Shown here one piece after another: positions 46,251-56,967 of a DNA stretch of 64,000 nt (its first letter is position 1; the number at the start of each line of letters is the position of its first letter). Origin of the DNA: Ceratobasidium sp. AG-K (Eukaryota; Basidiomycota; Agaricomycetes; Cantharellales; Ceratobasidiaceae); NCBI GenBank assembly GCA_037039685.1, contig JAWNGF010000001.1, forward strand, positions 1,736,001 through 1,800,000. The letters run 5' to 3'. The translations under genes and the position numbers were made by a program. The notes beneath the pieces were generated by a model. That model saw only the letters and a program-made list of their open reading frames with translations. It ran no database searches and was not told the origin of the DNA.

Positions 46251-46895
46251 GACGCCCCCTCCACAAGTCTACGCGCTGTACATTACAATACACATTGCGT
46301 TCCGCAGCATTCAACAGGAGAGTGGCGAAAATAACTTGCCCTTTGTAGCTCAGCATTGTGTTCGATATTTATCCCTTGATCAGGATTGTAGAAAATACCC
46401 AGCAAACCTCGGATTAACCATCACTTGACATACTGTCTCAGCAAAAACCGGAAATCCTGCAGAGTCCTCAGGATCCCAGGATCCCAGGCTCTGCTCAGGA
46501 GCGCGGCGTAGGCTCCGGAGTATATTCCATTTTTGCCAACGTGACTCTATACCAACCATGAATTTTCTTGTTTCTCGCAAAGGGTCAGAGATACGACTTG
46601 TCGAGAACCTTAGCATACGTATTCACCCGCCAACTGACTGCAAATAACTGAAATAACTACCAATTCCGATGGAGATAAAATTGGGATATTCGTCCCTTCG
46701 TATAAGCACTATGCCTTTTCCAGCTACAATATATTCCACAGCGGCAACTTCGATTCCTGTTGGGTGCAACCACATTCAGACCCTGCAAGCGCCACGAGAT
46801 TTCGTGGATGTATGCGCTCTACAAAGAGCCTAGCTTACTCATTATTCACCAACGGACGCAATCTAATGATCCTTTTTCCGTTATCTAATCCCCTT

Positions 46896-47159
46896 TCAGA
46901 TGCATAACCTCTGCGCTGGGTCTGCACTTGTTCCATCGTCGAACTTATAAAGTCCATACCCCAAGTCCCCGTTCGTCCTCTCACGACTGGTCGCGTGGCA
47001 CTCATGACTACACAACTCGACGCATTGATTTTTCCGATCCCAAGAGTTATATATAACGTATCGTTCGAACCAGTTACTTGGCCCTATTCGCGGGTTGCAT
47101 TGACCGCGTAATTCAGTCCCGTTGTGGCCTAGCACTTGATCCACACAAGTATTGATCAT
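46896..47159 (-). CDS. Candidate small Cys-containing exon, divergent from DUF6533-like B
   Basis: An 87-codon minus frame lying 168 nt upstream of the B start. It has six cysteines (NTC, GQC, NQC, ELC, HEC, RLC) in a hydrophilic product with GHNGTELRGQCNPRIGPSNW and YGLYKFDDGTSADPAQ. A CAG/AAG acceptor-like site lies immediately upstream, so it could be the last exon of a secreted cysteine-rich protein gene, but no signal-peptide exon was found. The duplicate in unit 2 keeps the frame open with three amino-acid changes. As the whole neighbourhood is nearly identical, that does not prove selection. Confidence 0.3.
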   Translation of the reverse strand: MINTCVDQVLGHNGTELRGQCNPRIGPSNWFERYVIYNSWDRKNQCVELCSHECHATSRERTNGDLGYGLYKFDDGTSADPAQRLCI

Positions 47160-47326
47160 TGATCTGGCTTTCTATAACCATTGAATAGATTTGAATGTCG
47201 GCCTGAGGATATAACTGGCGCCCGACTGTCATCAACGTACCTTCACGCCTCTCAATTGCGGCTGAAGCCCGCCCCTCGCCAGCTTGATAGACCCTTGATT
47301 CGACCATTGGTATTGGGCGCTCGCTC

Positions 47327-49301
47327 ATGGAGGTTCCTGCAGAGGTCTTCCTTTGGCTAGAGCATTCTTTCGAACGACGAGTCGATGCGTCAATCCCAGC
47401 GAATCCGCTACAGGGCGTAATAGATGGGTTAGAGGCATTTCGATTGGCCAAATATATGATCGGTGAGGGTGCCCAAATCGGAACATTATCTGGAGCTTAC
47501 GTGGCCCAATTCAAGTTGCTGTTGTTACATTTGTGTTGTATGACATTGGTAAGGGGTTTCGTAGCTCAAATTCCTTCCTCTGACCGACTTACAACAGCCC
47601 TCACGTATCGGCGGGAGGTACTATAGTTAGAAAGTACATTTCGAGTTCTCATTGACCGCCTCCGTTACTCAAGGCTCAATTGTTATGGGGATCACGTTGG
47701 ACCTTTGTGCGGGTTTTGTTCGCTATAGCTAGGTATTGTGTACCATGCGTTCTTCTGTAAGTGTTATTCGTACACGCTCGCCGCAAGGTTTGCTCACATG
47801 GGCTTCTCCAGGTTAAATATGTTATGTTTGCCTCCTAATGTTCATTGTCATTCGGGCATCCGAGTCGCTAACATCGGCCCTTAGTCACCTTTCATCCACA
47901 TATCCCAGCCAAAGTAAGTTACATAGTTACCTTTGACTGCACCCGAATCTAGCTCAGCAATACAGATGTAAGTGTAATTATATATGTATTGGTGCTTCGT
48001 TTAGGCGTGGTAACCTCTTTATCTATTCCGAAGATGCAGAGTTGAAATCAAGTTAGTGGTCGCTGTGTGTCTGTTCTGCAACATGGTCATGATGGGTATG
48101 TTTCATACATTACCAAAAGTATACCGTCGAGTCTAATCTACGTTCTGGACTGAATCTAGGTATTTTACTACTTAGGGTATGGGCAATATGGGACTGCAAG
48201 TAAGTCTTTATGGTTTGCCCAAGTTCAGCTTAGCAAACAATACAATGTGGTAAGACTATGGATGCTGGCTTTCCTTTTACTCGTATTGTGGGTTCGCAAT
48301 TGCCTCCAGCGGTACTCATCGGGCGAAACCTCCAGGTATTTTATTGTTCCACATCCGGACTTATAACTAAACCCTAGTGGATATCGTTTCAGAAACTAGA
48401 TATTATTGAGAACCCACGTGAGTTTTCACGTATGGTGCAGTTGGCAACTCTAATAATCGGGCGACGCAGTGCCTGGTCTACTTACGGGCTGTGTTGTTAC
48501 TCCGGCCTCGTATCATTCTGCGGACTGGACGTACCTATTTGTGTCGAGCCTGGTATACGAGTGTAAGCGCCTGTAAAGGGGGGATGAGTCGATGTTAATG
48601 TCTATTTCAGCGATATTGTTCCTACTTACGCTCGCGCAAGCGTGGGACCTTCGTCGGCTAGGAGTTGATATTCCCATAATGACTTTGCTGACCCGGGATG
48701 GCGCATGGTACTTCCTAGTAAGCCCTACCCTCGGTGATTTCTTTGTTTCGAACTCAGCCACGGTGCCACTCAGGTTGTGATTGGTGAGTTAATTGTGCAT
48801 CTTCACGGATGATTGATGAAATGACGGTGTCCACACAGCGTCTGTCGGCTTGACAGCGCTTGGGACATCGATACCCAAGGTGAGGTCATTTGCTTCAATG
48901 CTGATTCATGGCTGAATACTTGCATATGTAGACGCAAATGGCGGCTCTTCTTTCCCAGTAAGTCATACATATATGCACATGCTGCCATGTCTTATTCAGG
49001 ACTTGCCTCGTAGGCCCTACGTTGGCGTTGTTTCATGCGCCTGTTGTCGACTGTATGTGGTCGAATCCTTCGCGTGGTATTGCTAAAACGAACCACGTGG
49101 TTTTATAGTCTCCTTCGAGTTCGTGGCTTTTACAGCCCTGGTGAACAAAGTGCGAGAACCGAGCAGCTTCCGTGCAACCACAATGAATTTGCCATGACCA
49201 CATATATCTCAAGACGATCGGGTCAAATTAACCCACTACCACTACCCTCTGCTACTTGTGTTGTACACAGGAATGAGGAAACATCTTCACGATTTCCCTA
49301 G
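47327..49301 (+). CDS. DUF6533-like multipass membrane protein, copy B
   Basis: Exon 1 (MEVPAEVFLWLEHSFERR ... AFRLAKYMI) is followed by the joined exons VAVVTFVLYDI, ALTYRREAQLLWGSRWTF, VRVLFAIARYCVPCVLL, ILLLRVWAIWDCK, ILFLLTLAQAWDLRRLGVD, IMTLLTRDGAWYFLV, VVIASVGLTALGTSIPK, TQMAALLSQPYVGVVSCACC and the tail LLRVRGFYSPGEQ, ending TAG 49299-49301. These are the DUF6533 blocks in order with GT-AG junctions in frame; no break was seen. Seven helices are expected, in an unknown membrane. The gene faces the MARVEL remnant E downstream. The first two thirds are nearly identical to copy C, while the tail exon is only roughly 60% alike, judged by eye. Confidence 0.75.
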
Positions 49302-50218
49302 CTCTAGTCGACCGTGACGAAACCTTCCCTTGCCTACATGTACTTAATTGTATCTGTGTCTCGTAAATATTGAACTACATCTTGCTTTCGTTTGCGGTTA
49401 AATCAATCAGGGTCACTAGCAGTCGTTGCATTATTGAATCCCCTTGCTCGCTAAGCTCCCCCCCCCCCCCGGATATATATATGTAATCTTACACCCTTTG
49501 GCAACGCTTCCTAGCCTGTCCATACAGCTAAACTACCTGATGGGAAAACCACAAGTCTGAAAACCTTTCAGCTAAGCCTTTCGCGTCGCTTCCACTGGCC
49601 AGATCGACACATGACCCAAGTGGAACGTTGCTGTCCGCCCGGCGCTGGGAATTTTCACCCGCAAGTATCAAGCCCAAGATGTCCTTTTGCAACTTGATAA
49701 CTTAGTATAGTAACTCCGTCAGAACAACAAGGAATATTTGCCGAACTCAGTATATGCCGATGCTCGCCACCATTTCTAAATTAAGTTTGAGACCTACGAT
49801 AATCCTTCAAATATAATCCGAGAAAGGACCAGAGGCCGATAAGCTTACTGAGTTGAAAAAAACGCTGGCGCATATATGCACGAACAACGAACGATGCGTT
49901 TAATATAGGCATAGTGTCGATCGCGGATGTACAAGAAGAAGCGCCATATGCCTCTCGACTGTGTTTGCCTTTCTAGTCTTGCGCGATATGAAAAAGAAAA
50001 CTCAAAGTAATGCCTTTTTTATTGTCATGTTTCCAGTAACCGCAACAACAAAAGTACAATTGATAAGCAAAGCGGGACAAAAGGTATCGTAGGCAGGGTA
50101 GTTACACATAGGGTACGAGTTCAAACAATAACACGGATCGACCATAACAGAGTAAACGGGAAAAAAGTGATCGCAAATATTTCAAACAAAGTTCAGAATA
50201 CGGCCACCCGCAAGCCTT
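49302..50218. other. Spacer of unit 1
   Basis: About 900 nt, degenerate homologue of the unit 2 spacer (shared strings around 49,540 and 54,250, e.g. acctgatgggaaaa / acttgatggaaaaa; around 49,800 and 54,440, aatataatc). It contains a run of 13 C at 49,458-49,470 followed by an (AT)n stretch. No gene seen; presumably 3' UTRs of copies B and E. Confidence 0.5.
49458..49470. repeat. C13 homopolymer
   Basis: Thirteen consecutive C followed by ggatatatatatg. Likely length-variable in sequencing and in nature. Confidence 0.9.
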
Positions 50219-50540
50219 TAGACGTGTGCCACGTTAGGGTTGTACGCTGACTGCTCTGTACTTTTGTGGGTGAGGGGAAGTCGCCATCATAGGATGGCCA
50301 GTGTTGTTCGTGTCCGCCATACTAGGTGTGAAGGCGGTGTCGGATTGAGATTGAGAAGGGGCAGCTCCATGAGTTAGGCTTAGATCCACCTGTAAGGAGA
50401 CTCGAGTCGCAGTTGAGGCTCACTTCACCGGTCATGCTAGACGTGTATGCAGCGAATGCTATCAACATCGTAAGTCGGTTGTTGAACAATAACAATCTGG
50501 CCCGCGGGCCGTAGCATACATAGACATAGTCCACAGATCC
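50219..50540 (-). pseudogene. MARVEL-like gene remnant E
   Basis: Aligns with two separated parts of gene D. The exon AAYTSSMTGEVSLNCDSSLLT (near 50,385-50,460) is fused directly to the end of the last exon (from 50,369 down to 50,219). About 270 nt corresponding to 55,000-55,270 of D are missing, including the last transmembrane helix and the intron. The 5' exons (helices 1-3) are also absent beyond ~50,540. Strings at the deletion ends share agct. It cannot encode a MARVEL protein. Confidence 0.75.
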
Positions 50541-50811
50541 GAGATCGGTGAGGTTGGGTGGCCTGCTCTCGAATCAGAGGACTCTGTCGGTGATGGTGGG
50601 TGGGACTCAGAGTCACGCAGTAATGTCGGGTAACGACTCTGCGGGTGTGGTCGCGGCTCGTAACACGACTCGCTGCGACCTGTCAAACTCCTTCTCTAGG
50701 GGAAATTAAGGCTTTTTACTTGGGCGAGTTTGCGGGTACGCGATGTGCGCCGGTGCCTAGTTGCGGCGCCCAAGTCTCGGCTCCGGCTTTGCAGGCTGCG
50801 CCACAGAGCAG
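50541..50811. other. Junction sequence between the two duplicated units
   Basis: About 270 nt unique in this window, GC-rich at its right side (gcgccggtgcctagttgcgg). It replaces the missing 5' part of the MARVEL copy E and ends where unit 2 begins. No terminal inverted repeats or coding capacity were recognised. Confidence 0.4.
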
Positions 50812-51381
50812 CCTTTCACGCCCCTACGATCAGTAAGACGCCCCTCTCCACAAGCTTACGTACCGAACATTACAACATACATTGCGCTCCGCAGCATTCA
50901 ACAGGAGAGTGGCGAAAATAACTTGTGCTTCGTAGCTCAATACTGTGCTGAATATTTACCCCTGCTCAGGATTGTAGAAAATACCTGGCAAACCTTAGAT
51001 TAACAATCACTTGACATACGGTCGGTGGAATGACTCTGGACTAACCATGAATTTACTTGTTTGTCACAAAGGGCCAGAGATTCGACTTGTCAACAACCTT
51101 ACCATGTACATTCATCCGCCAACTGGCTGTAAATAACTGAAATAACTACCAATTCCGATGGAAATAAAACACGTATAGTCGCCCCTTCGTACAAGCACTA
51201 TGCCTTTTCCGGCTACAATATATTCCAGCGGCAACTTCGATTCTTGTTCGGTACGATGCGCCCAGTCCCTGCAAGGACCACGAGATTTCGTGGATGTATG
51301 CGCTCTACAAAGAGCCTAGCTTACTCATTATTCACCAACGGACGCAATCTAATGATCCTTTTTCCGTTATCTAATCCCCTT

Positions 51382-51645
51382 TCAGATGCATAACCTCTGC
51401 GCTGGGTCTGCACTTGTTCCATCGTCGAACTTATAAAGTCCGTACCCCAAGTCCCCGTTCGTCCTCTCACGACTGGTCGCGTGGCACTCATGACTACACA
51501 ACTCGACGCATTGATTTTTCTGATCCCAAGAGTTATATATAACGCATCGTTCGAACCAGTTACTTGGCCCTATTCGCGGGTTGCATTGACCGCGTAATTC
51601 AGTCCCGTTGTGGCCTAGCACTTGATCCACACAAGTATTGAGCAT
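51382..51645 (-). CDS. Candidate small Cys-containing exon, duplicate in unit 2
   Basis: Counterpart of 46,896-47,159: 87 codons, with three replacements (Y to C in ERCVIYN, R to Q, I to L at position 2), one of which adds a seventh cysteine. It has the same divergent position relative to the DUF6533-like start, 168 nt away. No start exon or signal peptide found; low confidence as a gene. Confidence 0.3.
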   Translation of the reverse strand: MLNTCVDQVLGHNGTELRGQCNPRIGPSNWFERCVIYNSWDQKNQCVELCSHECHATSRERTNGDLGYGLYKFDDGTSADPAQRLCI

Positions 51646-51812
51646 TGTTCTGGCTTTCTATAACAATTGAATAGATTTGAATGTCGGCCTGAGGATATAA
51701 CTGGCGCCCGACTGTCATCAACGTACCTTCACGCCTCTCGATTGCGGCTGAAGCCCGCCCCTCGCCAGCTTGATAGACCCTTGATTCGACCATTGGTATT
51801 GGGCGCTCGCTC

Positions 51813-53790
51813 ATGGAGGTTCCTGCAGAGGTCTTCCTTTGGCTAGAGCATTCTTTTGAACGACGAGTCGATGCGTCAATCCCAGCGAATCCGCTACAGG
51901 GCGTAATAGATGGGTTAGAGGCATTTCGATTGGCCAAATATATGATTGGTGAGGGTGCCAAATCAAAACATTATCTGGAACTTATGTGACCCAATTCAAG
52001 TTGCTGTTGTTACATTTGTGTTGTATGACATTGGTAAGGGATTTCGTAGCTCAAAATTCCTTCCTCTGACCGACTTACAACAGTCCTCACGTATCGGCGG
52101 GAGGTACTATAGTTAGAAAGTACATGTTCGAGTTCTCATTGACCGCCTCCGTTACTCAAGGCTCAATTGTTATGGGGATCACGTTGGACCTTTGTGCGGG
52201 TTTTGTTCGCTATAGCTAGGTATTGTGTACCATGCGTTCTTCTGTAAGTCTGTTATTAGTGCACGCTCGCCGCAAGGTTTGCTCACATGGGCTTCTCCAG
52301 GTTAAATATGTTATGTTTGTCTCCTAATGTTCATTGTCATTCGGGCATCCGAGTCGCTAACATCGGTCCTTAGTCACCTTTCATCCACATATCCCAGCCA
52401 AAGTAAGTTACATAGTTACCTTTGACTGCACCCGAATCTAGCTCAGCAATACAGATGTAAGCGTAATTATATATGTATTGGTGCTTCGTTTAGGCGTGGT
52501 AACCTCTTTATCTATTCCAAAGATGCAGAGTTGAAATCAAGTTAGTGGTCGCTGCGTCTCTGTTCTGCAACATGGTCATGATGGGTATGTTTCATACATT
52601 ACCAAAAGTATACCGTCGAGTCTAATCTACGTTCTGGACTGAATCTAGGTATTTTACTACTTAGGGTATGGACAATATGGGACCGCAAGTAAGTCTTTAT
52701 GGTTTGCCCAAGTTCAGCTTAGCAAACAATACAATGTGGTAAGACTATGGATGCTGGCTTTCCTTTTACTCGTATTTGTGGGTTCGCAATTGCCTCCAGC
52801 GGTACTCATCGGGCGAAACCTCCAGGTATTTTATTGTTCCACATCCGGACTTATAACTAAACCCTAGTGGATATCGTTTCAGAAACTAGATATTATTGAG
52901 AACCCACGTGAGTTTTCGCATGTGGTACAGTTGGCAACTCTAATAATCGGGCGACACAGTGCCTGGTCTACTTACGGGCTGTGTTGTTACTCTGGCCTCG
53001 TATCATTCTGCGGACTGGACGTACCTATTTGTGTCGAGCCTGGTATACGAGTGTAAGTCCTTGAAAAGGGCGGATGAGTTGATGTTAATGTCTGTTCCAG
53101 TGATATTGTTCCTTCTTACGCTCGCGCAAGCGTGGGACCTTCGTCGGCTAGGAGTTGATATTCCCATAATGACTTTGCTGACCCGGGATGGCGCATGGTA
53201 CTTCCTAGTAAGCCCTACCCTCGGTGATTTCTTTGTTTCGAACTCAGCCACGGTGCCACTCAGGTTGTGATTGGTGAGTTAATTGTGCATCTTCACGGAT
53301 GATTGATGAAATGACGGTGTCCACACAGCGTCTGTCGGCTTGACAGCGCTTGGGACATCGATACCCAAGGTGAGGCCATTTGCTTCAACGCTGATTCATG
53401 GCTGAATACTTGCATATATAGACGCAAATGGCGGCCCTCCTTTCCCAGTAAGTCACGCATATACACAATTTTTATCCTTTCTTATTCGGCGTTTGCCCTG
53501 TAGACTCTATCTTGGCATCGTGTCATGCGCCTGCTGTCGACTGTATGTTGTCGCATCCTTCGGGTGGTATCACTAAAACGAACCGGGGGTATTACAGTCT
53601 CCTTCGAGTTCGTGGCTTTTACACGCCTGGTGAACAAATTGTGAGAAGCGAGGAGCTTTCACGAAACCACAATGAATTTGCTATGATAACATATACCTCG
53701 AGATGCTCCAGTCAAACCACCCCACTACCACCGCCTTCTGCTGCTTACATTGTGCACAGGAACGAGAATACATCCCTACAATTTCCTTAG
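51813..53790 (+). CDS. DUF6533-like multipass membrane protein, copy C
   Basis: Same exon structure as copy B, beginning MEVPAEVFLWLEHSF. Recognisable blocks are VAVVTFVLYDI, VLTYRREAQLLWGSRW, VRVLFAIARYC, ILLLRVWTIWDRK, ILFLLTLAQAWDLRRLGVD, MTLLTRDGAWYFLV, the ASVGLTALGTSIPK exon, AALLSQLYLGIVSCACC and the tail LLRVRGFYTPGEQ, ending TAG 53788-53790. No break was seen. The tail differs from B at many positions, e.g. EQIVRSEELSRNHNEF against EQSARTEQLPCNHNEF, while the preceding exons differ by only a few substitutions. It converges with the MARVEL-like gene D, with about 1.06 kb between stops. Confidence 0.75.
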
Positions 53791-54849
53791 CCCTAGTCTA
53801 TCGCAACGAGTCATTCTATTGCCTATATGTACCTAATTGTGTCGGGTCCCGCATACGTTGAACTACATCTTGTTGTCGCTCGCGGTGAAATGGGGCAGGG
53901 CCAGTCACTATACCATCGAATCAAGCCTCTTTGGTTTTAGTCGCAGAAAGCCGTAACTACCCATCGAAATACGCATCGAGCTGAGGTGTAAAGAGAGAGA
54001 GGAGTTGAGTAGGCAATAATGGTATGGCTTATTATGTGAGCTACTAATACGCTGGTGAACAGCGTTCATACCAGCTTATCCACCATATTCGGAACGAGGT
54101 CCACCCCACGAGGTGTGGTTTCAACTGGTATGAGAATAACACGGAGGCAGCCGGAGGACAAGCATAAGTGGCCCCTGTCATTCGAACTGAATCGGACCTA
54201 GCTTACCACTCTGGCCTTCTCATCTGCTCATACCAAGTTCATAGAGCTAAAATACTTGATGGAAAAAACGCAAGTCCGAACGCCTTTCATAAAGGACCCA
54301 GCCCAAGGCGTCTCATTTCAGCTCGATAACGATCCAAGTATAGTTCTCCCATTAGAACTACGAAGAATGCCTGCCAAATTTAGTGCATACCGGTGCTTTT
54401 CCCCGTTGCTGACCTAGTTTGAGATGGTGATAAGCCTTTAAATATAATCTCAGCGAAAACTCAGTTAATATGTTTAACTTCCCTGAAAATACACCAGCGC
54501 ATGTAGACACTAATTGCCAATGATATCGGGAATATCAGCATGGATGCGCCGTCGAACATGAGTACGCAGGAAGAAGGGCCATAGGCCTCTTGACTCTGCC
54601 CACCTTCCCATTCTTGTACATTGGGATAAAGCAAACACAAATGAGTGTCATTTTTTTTATTGTCAAGTTTCCGGCAACACTAACAACAAAATGTACAATC
54701 GAGAAGTAAAGGGAGACAAAAGGTATCGCAAACAGGGTAGTTACACACGGTACAAGTTCAAACACAAACACGGATCGACCGCAAAGAGTAAAAGAAGTGA
54801 TCTCAACCATGTAGAAAACAGTGCAGAGCATGGTCACCTAAACAAGTCT
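53791..54849. other. Spacer of unit 2
   Basis: About 1.06 kb between the convergent stops of copies C and D, a degenerate match to 49,302-50,218. It includes an A/T-rich tract (tttttttta, near 54,650) that probably belongs to the 3' UTR of D. No gene recognised. Confidence 0.5.
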
Positions 54850-55796
54850 TTAGACCTGCGCCGTATGAGGGTTGTACGCTGACTGTTGATATTGTTGTGG
54901 CTGAGGAGAAGTTGCCATCATAGGATGACCGGTGTTGTTCGTGTTCGCCATACTAGGTGCGAAGGCGGTGTTGGATTGAGATTGGGAAGGGGTAGCTCCA
55001 CCCGAGGCGAACGACGAGAGATCGGTGATCTCAGAGGTCCAGACACTACTATGCCCCGAGCGCATGGCTTTGACAACATACACGATCAAGAACACGAGGT
55101 AAGCCATCACTATCGATGGACAGGGAAATGAGTTTGCGTTGGGACGACCGGAAGCAAGCGTACTTACAGATAAGCCAGTTGAGCCAGGAGAACGCTTGCA
55201 TAGCTTGGTATTGCCTGCAGATGCTCTCTTCCTCGACTAGAACGGGAACTGTTAGTTCTGGGAGCTAGTGGAGTTAGGCTTAGACACACCTGTAAGGAAC
55301 CTCGAGTCGCAGTTGAGGCTCACTCCGCCAGTCATGCTAGATGTGTATGCAGCGGATGCTATCAATATCGTAGGTCAGTTGTTGAACAATCACAATCGGG
55401 CTGAAAGACCTACACATCCAAAAGACCCACATCAAACCGCAAATTCCAAGCTCGACTGCCACCCATGACAAGAATGAACCCCTGCGAAGCATGCTAACGA
55501 GAAGACTAGCGTAAGAAAGTAAGTTAGCGATATCGCGTATGGGTCGTGATAGCCACTAGACGCACACAGGGCCCATGAAAGCCCAAGTCATGACTGACAC
55601 AGCCAGAGCAAAGGCAGAAAAGTTTGCAAGGTACGATCCCAGGCCTTGAAGAAGGCTAACCCAATGCCCCGAGATTCCGAGTACAATCAGGGAGAAGGCA
55701 AGAACGGTCACTGTGAATACGTCAGACAGTGGTCCGTTCAGCTTCAAGCCAGCACCTACCGAAAGTCGCGAGACGCAAGGTATCAAAGAGTGCCAT
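54850..55796 (-). CDS. MARVEL-like four-helix membrane protein, copy D
   Basis: Minus strand, start ATG 55796-55794 and stop TAA 54852-54850. Exon 1 (MALFDTLRLATF) joins across a short intron to VTVLAFSLIVLGISGHWVSL (helix 1), then YLANFSAFALAVSVMTWAFM (helix 2), LRRGSFLSWVAVELGICGL with MWVFWM (helix 3), the loop AAYTSSMTGGVSLNCDSRFL, a C-x-QYQAMQAFSWLNWL-type exon and MMAYLVFLIVYVVKAM (helix 4). The tail is Gln/Pro/Asn-rich and ends YNPHTAQV. This order, with two cysteines in the extracellular loop after helix 3, is that of fungal MARVEL-domain proteins, thought to organise membrane domains or vesicle traffic. The role here is unknown. Confidence 0.72.
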
Positions 55797-56967
55797 GGTG
55801 TAAAGGAGGGGAGCTGAAATGTAAGGACACTAGAGTCGAGGGTCAAGTTTATGAATGATACGGGCGTTCCTGGCATCGCGTGACGGCGTCTCTGAGAACC
55901 AAGGAGATACTGCATTGCCTGGCACGTCACGAGAACGGTTTGGGTTTGGCTGTGCAACAGGGGTTGACAACCATCAATTTGCATCGATCTTGACGGCACC
56001 GAGGTACTAGCTTGGGCGGCTCAATACATTGGTTCAGGGGTAAACGTCAAAAATGGCGATCAGCGGCACTTGGCATTCTAAATCCAGCATTTCGTTGAAG
56101 ACCGGAAACCGAGTGCACTCCCATAACCCTCGAGTATCCCTTGGGCGGTTGCAGGTTGGAAACCAATCGGGTGGTCTTGAGAAGATGGTTGGTAAACGAC
56201 CGACCACCCCTCGGTGGGAATTGCTTCTTTTGTAAATTAGAAGGGAGAAGCCATGGCTTCAAAACGGGTCGATCAAGATACCGTCTTTTATTTGGTTGCA
56301 AATTAGCCACTGCCCTGAGGCGCTTATTTCTGGCGTTGTCTCCATGGCGCGTAGCAATTTAATGCGAGGCTTTTCCGGGGTGGCTCACCCGCGCTGACAT
56401 ATATATAAAATGCACCCTAAGTCTCACCATCTTGGTGACCACAATCAAAAGTTTCGATGGGAAAGTATATACTCCCTGGATGTCTTCATTGATTACAAGT
56501 AACCGTGCGGCCTGGCATGCGCATACATGCAGTTGATATTACATTACAGTATCATCAGCGAGTCGGAGCCGGCTTCGATCGCTTTCTAAAAGTTCCGCAG
56601 ATGTGGGTACGGGTTAGGGGGATCCTGTGCTGTAACTGTGGCACATGTGATCGTACAGTCCGCGAACGAGCCGAATGCCAAGGACGCGAATGTGACAGGA
56701 GGCAGTGTAGGTAGACAACCGCGAATCCTCGATCAAAGCTTGATATAGGCAAGCACGGGACAGTGTTGACAGAAATCATGTTAGGGGCACATGTGTACGA
56801 ATCCTAATGGACTAGGCCGATGTCGTAACAATATCATTTGTGTTCAAAACGTATCAAAGGTCCAAGGACAGAAGTAAATAACGTGAACGTTTCCCAGCAC
56901 AATCTCTGTACAACTTTAAGAGCATACCACGCGGAGTATTGGTCGTCCAACCAAGGGAAAACGGCCC
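55797..56967. other. Intergenic between MARVEL-like genes D and F
   Basis: About 1.17 kb. Contains a TATA-like atatatataaaatgc at 56,398-56,412, with no identified gene downstream on the plus strand. The first part is presumably the promoter of D. Open frames present have no domain. Confidence 0.4.

Larger units (their letters stand above)
46230..50540. repeat. Duplicated unit 1 (DUF6533-like B + MARVEL remnant E)
   Basis: Sequence from about 46,230 to 50,540 aligns by eye with 50,812-55,400 at an offset of about 4,486-4,490 nt in the gene core. Shared anchors include the string agcattcaacaggagagtgg (46,308; 50,896), the start ATG (47,327; 51,813), the RDG exon (about 48,690; 53,180) and the MARVEL tail region (50,240; 54,870). 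Similarity is uneven: nearly identical at 46,790-48,960, clearly diverged outside. Confidence 0.8.
50812..55400. repeat. Duplicated unit 2 (DUF6533-like C + MARVEL-like D)
   Basis: Second copy of the unit starting at 46,230. It lacks about 100 nt present in unit 1 near 46,440-46,545 and contains the complete MARVEL-like gene D. The best conserved part is 51,280-53,455. Confidence 0.8.

Noticed and set aside
56395..56415. TATA-like atatatataaaatgc
   Set aside because: No start codon or gene follows on the plus strand; the nearest genes on both sides are on the minus strand.
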